Below, in pieces: positions 1 through 7,035 of a stretch of DNA of 10,717 nt. The notes under the pieces were generated by a model that did no database searches, was not told where the DNA came from, and worked only from the letters and a program-made list of their open reading frames with translations. The DNA comes from an uncultured Porphyromonadaceae bacterium. Lineage in GTDB: Bacteria > Bacteroidota > Bacteroidia > Bacteroidales > Muribaculaceae. The stretch is from NCBI GenBank assembly GCA_900546835.1, contig UREH01000077.1, forward strand, positions 1 to 10,717, read 5' to 3'. The first letter of the stretch is position 1. Every line of letters begins with the position of its first letter. The position numbers and the translations under genes were made by a program.

Positions 1-1
1 T

Positions 2-3000
2 ACCGCTGATGCCGATGGAAATGTCTACTTAGACGTTGCTGTAGGTGGCGGTAATGCCAGCGTTCTGGCTGCCATAAGCGATTCCGACGGTAAACTTATA
101 GAGCAACGTTGGCTCCGGAATGTGGCAGGTCAGCAGACATTCAGCTTCCGCATGCCCGATTCCGAGAAAACCTATCGTGTATATCTCCGTTCGGTCAGGA
201 ACGGCGAGTCAGCTTCCGTATCGCTTACGCTATATCCCTATAAATCAAAAGAGAAACTGCAGATTGCGTTCGAGACCTTCCGCAATAAAGTGCTCCCTCT
301 TGGCAATGAGACGATCACACTGCGTGTGAAGGGCGTCGACGGAGCCGACCCGCGCAGTGCGGTGATTCTCGATATGTCTAACCGTGCAATTGATGTGCTT
401 GCCCCCAACGCATTGGGTTTCACTGCACCATCGGCCTATTTCCGTGGAATGAACGTCGACGGGCTTTCGTTCGGACGCGAGACCTCCGGTGCAACTCAGG
501 CTTATACATATCTGGAGGCTGCCGAAATGCAGTCGCCTTCTTTCAATCTGTATGGCCGTTCATTTATGAGCCGTCGGTTTAACAACCTCATGATTCGCGG
601 AGCAAGAGAGGCTGTGACCATGGATGCAAAGGCACCTTTGATGGCGGCGGTTGAGGAATCGGCCGACGAAGTGGAGGTGGCATCCTTGCAGGAGGCAAAA
701 CTATATGCTTCGGCCGATGCCGGAGCCGCTGCGGAAGTCGGTTCCGGCACTACGACGGAGGAAAAGACGCCCGAAGTAAGCTACCGCCCTTCGGAGATAC
801 CGCTTGCATTCTTCCGTCCGATGCTCGCTACCGACGCCGACGGTTCTCTGAAGGTGGAATATACCGTTCCTGACGCCAACACCACCTGGATAATCCGCGC
901 TTTGGCCTACAACGCCTCGCTGCTCTCGGCCACAGCCGACGCAGAAGTAGTGACATCGCGTCCGCTGATGGTGTCGCTCAACGCTCCGCGCTTCCTCCGC
1001 ACGGGCGACCGCGTTGTGCTCCGTGCGTCGGTGATGAACGCCTCCGACTCCACTCTCACAGCCGACTCCGAGATTCAGATTCTCAATGCGGCCGACAATA
1101 CGGTTCTGACTGAAACCGCTGTATCCAAGGTGATTGAGGCCGGCTCACGCGGCGTAGTCGCATTGCCCTTTGAGGTGCCCGTCGGAGTCAATGGTCTTGT
1201 ATGCCGCGTGCGCTCTGTTTCCGGACTCTATTCCGACGGCGAGCAGACGCTCGTGCCCGTGCTTCCCTCCGATCAGGATGTAGTGGAGTCGCAGATGTTC
1301 TATCTCGCTCCCGGCCAGGAGCATTTCTCTATGACGATTGCCGGTGTAGGACCCCAAGGGCGTGCCTATCTCGATTTTACCGAGAATCCGGTCTGGACGG
1401 TGGTAAGCGCCCTCCCCGGACTGCGCACCAACGATATAGACTCTTCAGTCGAGGCTGCCGCATCGCTCTTTTCGGCCGCTGTGGCCGACGGGCTGATGAA
1501 GCGTTATCCGGAGATTGCCCGCGCACTCCGCCGCTGGAGCACCAATCCAAACGATTCCGCACTTGTAAGCCAGCTTGAGAAAAATGATCAGTTGAAAGCC
1601 ATCCTTCTCAACAATACTCCCTGGGTAGGTCAGGCGCTCTCGCAGACGCAACGAATGCAGCGCCTTGTACTACTCCTCGACAATAAGAATACTTCGGCCG
1701 TTATCGCCGACGCTATCGACCGCCTTGGCCGCTGCTTCACTTCCGAGGGCGCATGGTGCTGGACACCCCGCTATCCGGAGGTCTCCCGGTGGGCCACAAA
1801 CATGATTCTCGATATGCTCGGGTCGCTTAACCGGCTGCAGATGCTTCCGGCCGACGATAAACTGCGCCAGATGGCGGAATCGGCAATCCGGTGGACTGAC
1901 CGACAGGCTGTAAAAGCCTACGCCGAGAGCCCCAGACAGGATTTTACGGAATACGCCTATCTTCGGTCGCTGTGGACGGATGTAAAACCGTCGTCGGCAG
2001 CCGCAAAGGTAATCCGCGTGCAGGTGAACCGCATTCTCTCGGGATGGTCCGACCATTCGGTAGTGCTTAAGGGTGCCGACGCTTTGATTCTCAACGCCAA
2101 CGGGTATCATGCCTCGGCCCGTAGAATCCTTGAATCCCTCCGCCAGTATGCCACCCGCACCCCTGAGCGTGGAATGTGGTGGCAGCAGCTTGAAAACGAG
2201 TGGTTCCTCTCGCTCGACAAGGTGGGTTGCACCGGTATTCTTCTTGATGCATTCGCCACCGTCGAGCCCGGATGCGCCGATGTCGACGCAATCCGCCAGT
2301 GGCTCGTGCTTGAAAAGATGAACACCGACTGGGGCAACAATATAATTACTTCGCAGGTAATCGCTTCAATTCTTGCGTCGGGCTCGGAATGGACTGTTGC
2401 TCCTCGCCAGACAGCCATCCATATCGGCGACACGCTCGTCGAACCGGAAAATTCCGAATCCTACACCGGGTCGTTTGTTGAACCTATAACATCGCTTTTG
2501 ACCCGAGAAACCGAACTGACAATCGACCGTCAGGCCAATTATCCTTCGGTAGGTGCTGTGGTATCGATGCGTCGTCTCCCCATGGATTCCATCATGGCCG
2601 TCGGCTGCACCGACCTCAGTATAACCAAGCAATTGGCCGTGATGCGCGACGGACGCTGGATTGCTTCCGACCGCTTCAACAGGGGAGACCGCGTGAGAGT
2701 TTCGCTCACAGTCCGCGCCGATGCCGACATGGACTATGTGGTGATTTCCGATGCGTGTGCGGCAACCTTCGAGCCGGTAGAGCAGTTGCCGACACCCGTG
2801 TGGAGCGAAAACCTCTGTTTCTACCGCGAGAACCGTGATGCCGCCATAAATCTTTTTATCTCCCGGCTGCCCCGTGGTATCTACGTGCTTGCCTATGAAT
2901 TGTTCGCTACCCAGGAAGGCACGTTTGCCTCGGGTGTGGCGCAGGCTCAGAGTCAGTATCGGCCGGCCATAGCGGCTCATTCCGGAGGGGCTGTTGTGGA

Positions 3001-3016
3001 GGTGGCTCCACAATAA
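2..3016 (+). CDS. Alpha-2-macroglobulin family protein, C-terminal 1004 residues (5' end outside window)
   Basis: The frame is open from base 2 to the TAA at 3014-3016 with no start in view, so the protein is truncated by the window edge. Bacteroidetes members usually run to about 1800-2000 residues, so roughly the N-terminal half is missing. Fragment residues 1-140 look like beta-sandwich macroglobulin domains. Residues about 170-260 form a low-complexity Ala/Glu-rich linker where a bait region is expected. The stretch starting EIPLAFFRP (about 263), followed by TTWIIRALAY, matches the central A2M domain. From about residue 470 an all-helical thioester-like domain follows, with the tract EGAWCWTPRYPEVSRW, and a C-terminal beta domain ends near SQYRPAIAAHS. 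The family motif Cys-x-Glu-Gln is replaced by Ser-Val-Glu-Ala (residues 482-485), so no thioester can form. Bacterial members are periplasmic, often lipid-anchored, and are thought to trap proteases or guard the envelope. The neighbour downstream is another exported envelope protein. Confidence 0.88.
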   Translation, partial: TADADGNVYLDVAVGGGNASVLAAISDSDGKLIEQRWLRNVAGQQTFSFRMPDSEKTYRVYLRSVRNGESASVSLTLYPYKSKEKLQIAFETFRNKVLPLGNETITLRVKGVDGADPRSAVILDMSNRAIDVLAPNALGFTAPSAYFRGMNVDGLSFGRETSGATQAYTYLEAAEMQSPSFNLYGRSFMSRRFNNLMIRGAREAVTMDAKAPLMAAVEESADEVEVASLQEAKLYASADAGAAAEVGSGTTTEEKTPEVSYRPSEIPLAFFRPMLATDADGSLKVEYTVPDANTTWIIRALAYNASLLSATADAEVVTSRPLMVSLNAPRFLRTGDRVVLRASVMNASDSTLTADSEIQILNAADNTVLTETAVSKVIEAGSRGVVALPFEVPVGVNGLVCRVRSVSGLYSDGEQTLVPVLPSDQDVVESQMFYLAPGQEHFSMTIAGVGPQGRAYLDFTENPVWTVVSALPGLRTNDIDSSVEAAASLFSAAVADGLMKRYPEIARALRRWSTNPNDSALVSQLEKNDQLKAILLNNTPWVGQALSQTQRMQRLVLLLDNKNTSAVIADAIDRLGRCFTSEGAWCWTPRYPEVSRWATNMILDMLGSLNRLQMLPADDKLRQMAESAIRWTDRQAVKAYAESPRQDFTEYAYLRSLWTDVKPSSAAAKVIRVQVNRILSGWSDHSVVLKGADALILNANGYHASARRILESLRQYATRTPERGMWWQQLENEWFLSLDKVGCTGILLDAFATVEPGCADVDAIRQWLVLEKMNTDWGNNIITSQVIASILASGSEWTVAPRQTAIHIGDTLVEPENSESYTGSFVEPITSLLTRETELTIDRQANYPSVGAVVSMRRLPMDSIMAVGCTDLSITKQLAVMRDGRWIASDRFNRGDRVRVSLTVRADADMDYVVISDACAATFEPVEQLPTPVWSENLCFYRENRDAAINLFISRLPRGIYVLAYELFATQEGTFASGVAQAQSQYRPAIAAHSGGAVVEVAPQ

Positions 3017-3094
3017 GCTGTGCAGTTCCATCGTTCCTTCATTGATTCAGCAGTGTAACCGTTAATTATACAGATAACAACCCTACAGATTACA

Positions 3095-4762
3095 TTGAGA
3101 CTTTCACTCAGATTACTGATAAACGTTCTGGCAACCGTTGCCGTGGTTTTCCATGGCAACGGTGCCGACTTTTCATTTAACCCATCCCAGGGCTCCGAAG
3201 CTCCCAAGCATGAGATGCGCGGCGCATGGCTTGCAACAGTCTATGGCATTGACTGGCCCTCGAAGCAAGGTGTGACCGCCGCAGTGGCCGAGGAGCAGCG
3301 ACGTGAGCTCCGCGAAATCCTCGATGTGCTTCAGGCCTCGGGTATCAACGCCGTGATGTTTCAGGTGCGGTCGATGTCCGACGCGCTATATCCCTCGAAG
3401 TTCGAACCATGGAGCCAGTGGCTTACGGGATCACGCGGTGCGGCACCCGCCAAAGGATGGAATCCGCTGGAGTTTGCCGTGGCCGAGGCGCATGCTCGCG
3501 GAATGGAGCTGCATGCCTGGGTGAATCCTTTCCGGCTGGCTAATGGCGCAGCTCCGGTCGCCGTCAGGGCGGCTTCCGGTCGGGCGGTATTCGATCCCGT
3601 AGGTAAGGGATGGGTAATCGCCTATGGACAGACAGAAAAAATAAAGACGGCTGCGCGTGGCAAAGGGAAGAAAGGCAAGCGTACGAACGCCTATACCACT
3701 AAGACGAAATGGACTTCGATTCTTGATCCGGGCAATCCCGAGGCGCGGCGCCATATTGTGGATGTATGTCGGGAAATCATCACGGATTACGATGTCGACG
3801 GGCTTGTTTTCGACGACTATTTCTATCCCGACCGTTTGCCGCTCGGCGACGGATACGATTATGCCGAATGGATAGAGCAGACCACGCCCGAGGGTGGGGG
3901 AGAACCCTCTATGAGTCAGGCAGACTGGCGTCGCGATAATGTGGCGCGCACGATTGCCGAAGTTTCGGAGATGGTAAGGAAAGAGCGTCCGTGGGTACGC
4001 TTCGGCGTAGCTCCGGCCGGCGTGGGCGGTGGCAACGGTGCCGCTACCCAGCCTTACGGCCTGCGGACGCCGGAAGTGGGCAAAGACTGGATGTACGACC
4101 GCATTTTCTGCGACCCGGTTCGGTGGCTTGCCGACGGCAGTGTCGACTATGTGTCGCCGCAGATTTACTGGGCCTGCGACCATGCCACTAATCCTTATGA
4201 GCCCATAGCGCGCTGGTGGGCCGACGTGGCTATCTACTTCGGACGCCATTGTTATCCGAGTCAGAAGGTGCTTGCTCTTCCTGCCGGTGCTGAAGCGTGG
4301 GGGGAGCAATGCCGCGAGGTGGAGGTCAACCGACATGCCTCTTCCGGAATCGGCCCGGGTGAGATTTTCTATTCTTCAGCCCATCTGAGCGGCAAACAGG
4401 CATATGGACTTGGGGAGGCGCTGCGTTCGGAGGTGTTCGAGCATCCGGCCCTCCTGCCGGTCACTCCATGGAAGGAAGCAACGAATCCTGGGGCAGTGCA
4501 GCAGCTTGTACGAAAAGGAAACCGTCTGAGCTGGTATCCTCAGCCCGATATGCGCTATGTGGTCTATGCCATCCCCTCGGAAGAGGGGATGATTGATGCC
4601 GTTTCGCCCGACGGAGCCAATTTCGCCACCCGCTATATCCAGGGTATCGTCTATGGCCACTCATTCGACCTCGCTCCCGACAAAATCAAGAACCACTGGT
4701 TTGCCGTCGCACCTTACGACCGCTATGGCAACGAATGGGAACCGGCGATAATCGGTCTCTGA
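3095..4762 (+). CDS. Exported GHL10-family (DUF187, DigH-like) glycosyl hydrolase-like protein
   Basis: This 555-residue protein has the hallmark N-terminal block EMRGAWLATVYGIDWPS (residues 40-56) of the GHL10/DUF187 family. It also has the acidic barrel motif DVDGLVFDDYFYP (233-245) and SVDYVSPQIYW (349-359). The characterised E. coli relative DigH (YddW) cleaves denuded peptidoglycan glycan strands at the divisome, so a peptidoglycan role is plausible here but inferred. Residues 1 to about 24 form a signal peptide (Arg-containing start, then LLINVLATVAVV). About residues 470-555 look like a fibronectin III-type beta domain. The start is taken as TTG at 3095: an in-frame TAA lies at 3056-3058, and the first in-frame ATG (Met41) would remove both signal peptide and the first conserved block. 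A Lys/Arg-rich insertion at residues 183-206 separates the barrel motifs. The gene lies 78 bases after the macroglobulin gene with no clear promoter or terminator between, so the two may be cotranscribed. Confidence 0.87.
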   Translation: MRLSLRLLINVLATVAVVFHGNGADFSFNPSQGSEAPKHEMRGAWLATVYGIDWPSKQGVTAAVAEEQRRELREILDVLQASGINAVMFQVRSMSDALYPSKFEPWSQWLTGSRGAAPAKGWNPLEFAVAEAHARGMELHAWVNPFRLANGAAPVAVRAASGRAVFDPVGKGWVIAYGQTEKIKTAARGKGKKGKRTNAYTTKTKWTSILDPGNPEARRHIVDVCREIITDYDVDGLVFDDYFYPDRLPLGDGYDYAEWIEQTTPEGGGEPSMSQADWRRDNVARTIAEVSEMVRKERPWVRFGVAPAGVGGGNGAATQPYGLRTPEVGKDWMYDRIFCDPVRWLADGSVDYVSPQIYWACDHATNPYEPIARWWADVAIYFGRHCYPSQKVLALPAGAEAWGEQCREVEVNRHASSGIGPGEIFYSSAHLSGKQAYGLGEALRSEVFEHPALLPVTPWKEATNPGAVQQLVRKGNRLSWYPQPDMRYVVYAIPSEEGMIDAVSPDGANFATRYIQGIVYGHSFDLAPDKIKNHWFAVAPYDRYGNEWEPAIIGL

Positions 4763-4792
4763 TTCCATGGATTCCGATGGCTTGATTTATGG

Positions 4793-4813
4793 AAAGTGTA
4801 AAATTTACACTTT
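4793..4813. promoter_or_regulatory. Perfect 21-base palindrome, candidate operator or weak terminator
   Basis: Two perfect 10-base arms, AAAGTGTAAA and TTTACACTTT, flank a single central A at 4803. The site begins 30 bases after the GHL10 stop codon and ends about 22 bases before the first TTTG of the uxuA promoter. A short symmetric AT-rich site just upstream of a promoter for a sugar-acid operon would suit a dimeric repressor or activator. Alternatively, the right arm runs into five T residues (4811-4815), so it could act as an intrinsic terminator for the upstream unit, although the stem has few GC pairs. The symmetry is directly visible; the function is inferred. Confidence 0.5.
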
Positions 4814-4834
4814 TTAAGTCTATATTGGTGGCTT

Positions 4835-4868
4835 TTTGATTTTTGTTTGTCAAATTTTACTAACTTTG
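4835..4868 (+). promoter_or_regulatory. Bacteroidetes-type (sigma-ABfr) promoter for uxuA and downstream genes
   Basis: TAACTTTG at 4861-4868 is an exact match to the Bacteroidetes -7 consensus TAnnTTTG. Upstream TTTG copies that could serve as the -33 element lie at 4835-4838 and 4842-4845, leaving spacers of 22 and 15 bases. Neither is at the ideal spacing of roughly 19-21, so the -33 assignment is uncertain. Transcription would begin a few bases after 4868, leaving a leader of about 50-55 bases before the ATG at 4928. The gap sequence is AT-rich, in contrast to the genes on either side. Confidence 0.6.
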
Positions 4869-4927
4869 TGCGTCGGCACATCGCCGGGATGTACCGAAGA
4901 TTTGTACTCAACCTCAAACTGCCTGCC

Positions 4928-6091
4928 ATGGAGAAAACCTGGAGATGGTTCGGTCCCAACGACCCCATCACCCTTGAAATGTTGCGCCAGATTGGCGTCG
5001 AAGGAATAGTAACGGCACTTCATCACATACCCAACGGCGAGGTATGGACTCTCGACGAAGTGCTGAAAATGAAGAAATTCATCGAGGACCGCAACCTGCG
5101 CTGGAGCGTTGTAGAGAGCCTGCCTGTAAGCGAGAGCATAAAATACGCCGGTCCCGACCGCGATGCCCTCATCGAAAATTATAAGATTTCACTCGCCAAC
5201 CTCGGGAAAGCCGGTGTGAAGACCATCTGCTACAACTTCATGCCGGTGCTCGACTGGGCCCGCACCGACCTCACATATCCCAACCCCGACGGAACGAGCA
5301 ACCTATACTTCAACCGCGCCGAATTTGCCTACTTCGACATCCATATCCTCGCCCGTGAGGGTGCCGAGGCCGACTATTCGCCGGAGGTGCTTGAACGGGT
5401 GGAGCAGATGAAATCCACGATGACACCCGAGGGAGAGCATCGTCTGGTGGAAAACATTATAGTCAAGACCCAGGGATTCGTCAACGGCAACATCACCGAA
5501 AACGATCTTAAGCCCGTGGAGAAATTCCGCGCGCTGCTCGACCTCTACAAAGGCATTACACCGGAGCAGCTGCGCGCCAATATGGCTTACTTTCTCAGCG
5601 CCATCATGCCCGTATGCGACGAATACGGCATCGATATGTGTGTGCACCCCGACGATCCACCCATGCCGATCCTCGGTCTGCCGCGCATCGTAACGTGCGA
5701 CGCCGACATCCGCGCATTTCTCGACGCAGTGCCCAATCCCCACAACGGCCTTACTTTCTGCGCAGGCTCGTTGAGCGCCGGTGCACACAATGATGTCGTG
5801 GCGCTTGCCCGCAAATATGCCTCGCGCACGCATTTTGTCCACGCACGCATCTGCCGTGTGCAGCCAAACGGCGATTTCAAGGAAAGCTCGCATCTGGATC
5901 CGAGGCTTGTGGAGGTCGTCCGCATTTTCGAAAAGGAGCGTCCTGGCGTGCCGATGCGTGTGGACCATGCGCCGCTCATGCTCGGCGACGAGCGCATGGG
6001 CTACAATGCCGGTTACTCCTTCCATGGCCGTATGCTCGCGCTCGGAATGGTTTCGGGCATCATGGCAACCGTAGCCACCGAAGCAATGTGA
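4928..6091 (+). CDS. uxuA: D-mannonate dehydratase
   Basis: UxuA dehydrates D-mannonate to 2-keto-3-deoxy-D-gluconate in the cytoplasm, the last step of the glucuronate branch before the KDG kinase and aldolase. The product has 387 residues, close to the E. coli enzyme (394). It opens with MEKTWRWFGPNDP and continues with TALHHIPNGEVW, both near-identical to the family start. Expected divalent-metal ligands (Fe or Mn) are visible: His240 in CVHPDDPP, Cys278 in TFCAGSLSAG, His305 in FVHAR and Asp346 in RVDHAP. The frame stays open upstream to a TTG at 4847, but that stretch contains the promoter -7 element, and its 27 extra residues do not resemble the family. ATG 4928 is therefore preferred; an in-frame ATG at 4889 would add 13 residues and cannot be fully excluded. 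The gene is followed after 62 bases by uxuB. Confidence 0.95.
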   Translation: MEKTWRWFGPNDPITLEMLRQIGVEGIVTALHHIPNGEVWTLDEVLKMKKFIEDRNLRWSVVESLPVSESIKYAGPDRDALIENYKISLANLGKAGVKTICYNFMPVLDWARTDLTYPNPDGTSNLYFNRAEFAYFDIHILAREGAEADYSPEVLERVEQMKSTMTPEGEHRLVENIIVKTQGFVNGNITENDLKPVEKFRALLDLYKGITPEQLRANMAYFLSAIMPVCDEYGIDMCVHPDDPPMPILGLPRIVTCDADIRAFLDAVPNPHNGLTFCAGSLSAGAHNDVVALARKYASRTHFVHARICRVQPNGDFKESSHLDPRLVEVVRIFEKERPGVPMRVDHAPLMLGDERMGYNAGYSFHGRMLALGMVSGIMATVATEAM

Positions 6092-6153
6092 GCATACAGC
6101 TTCCCCATCATTTTGTCTGACCTTTAATTTGCCAACATATAAATCTGAAAACC

Positions 6154-6969
6154 ATGAATCTATTTGATATCCGGGGTAATGTTACGGTGATAACCGGAGG
6201 CACCGGCGTTCTCGGTCGCGCAATCGCCGAATATCTCGCATTGAATGGCGCCCATGTTGTGATTATGGGCCGTAACGAGGCCAAAGGACGCGAGATTGTC
6301 GACCATGTGAACGCTCTTAACCCCGAGGGCAGCATCGAGTTTTTTGCAACCGACGTGATGAACCGCTCGGTTCTCGAAGGGAATCTCGAAACGATACTCA
6401 AGTGCTACGGACGCGTCGATACCCTTCTTAATGCCGCAGGGGGCAATATGCCCGGCGCAACCATCGGGCCCGACGACAATTTCTTCTCGCTCGACCCCGA
6501 GCAGTTCCAGCGCGTGCTTCAGCTTAACCTCACCGGCACGGTTCTTCCCACGCAGGTATTCCTCAAGCCTATGGTAGAGCAGGGTAAGGGCGCCATCATC
6601 AACTTCTCGTCGATGGCGGCGTTCCGTCCGCTTACACGCGTATGCGGATATGCCGCTGCCAAAGCCGGAATATCCAATTTCACGGCCTTTATGGCTACGG
6701 AGTGCGCCCGCAAGTTCGGCGAAGGTATACGCGTGAACGCCATCGCGCCCGGATTCTTCCTTACCGAGCAGAACCGGACTCTTCTCACCAATCCCGACGG
6801 CAGCTATACCGCCCGCGGCAACGACGTGATTCGTCAGACGCCTTTCGGTCGTATGGGCGCCCCCGAGGAGCTTTGCGGCACAATCCATTATCTTATGAGC
6901 GACGCCTCGCGCTTCGTGACCGGAACGGTCGCCATAGTCGACGGCGGATTCAACGCTTTTGCTATGTAA
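6154..6969 (+). CDS. uxuB: SDR-family D-mannonate oxidoreductase (fructuronate reductase)
   Basis: This is a 271-residue classical short-chain dehydrogenase/reductase. It has the nucleotide-binding glycine motif TGGTGVLG (residues 14-21), Asp67 in the TDV motif, NAAG (93-96), a catalytic Ser at 152 or 153, Tyr166 and Lys170 in GYAAAK, and the PG pair at 199-200. Gly39-Arg40 after the second strand lacks the acidic residue typical of NAD-specific enzymes, which hints at NADP(H) preference (inference). The function is assigned from adjacency to uxuA and from resemblance to the SDR-type UxuB (YjmF) of Bacillus, which is unrelated to the long-chain UxuB of E. coli. It would interconvert D-fructuronate and D-mannonate, supplying UxuA. 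The start ATG follows an A-rich stretch without a Shine-Dalgarno, as usual in this phylum. A different sugar-acid substrate is possible but less likely in this context. Confidence 0.85.
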   Translation: MNLFDIRGNVTVITGGTGVLGRAIAEYLALNGAHVVIMGRNEAKGREIVDHVNALNPEGSIEFFATDVMNRSVLEGNLETILKCYGRVDTLLNAAGGNMPGATIGPDDNFFSLDPEQFQRVLQLNLTGTVLPTQVFLKPMVEQGKGAIINFSSMAAFRPLTRVCGYAAAKAGISNFTAFMATECARKFGEGIRVNAIAPGFFLTEQNRTLLTNPDGSYTARGNDVIRQTPFGRMGAPEELCGTIHYLMSDASRFVTGTVAIVDGGFNAFAM

Positions 6970-7035
6970 GCTGCGTGGCATATCTTTAAATATTCTCTTC
7001 GCAACCTATCTTTAACACCATCCATATAGACAACC

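Noticed and set aside
120..329. Short plus-strand frame or a gene start at GTG 122
   Set aside because: The macroglobulin frame is open back to base 2 and codes for typical beta-domain sequence before 122, so 122 is an internal Val codon and the 120-329 frame is a shadow.
3017..3094. Promoter or terminator between the macroglobulin and GHL10 genes
   Set aside because: I found no TAnnTTTG element and no convincing hairpin with a T-tract in these 78 bases.
4847..4927. N-terminal extension of UxuA from TTG 4847
   Set aside because: The segment contains the promoter -7 element, and the family N-terminus (MEKTWRWFGP) begins at 4928.
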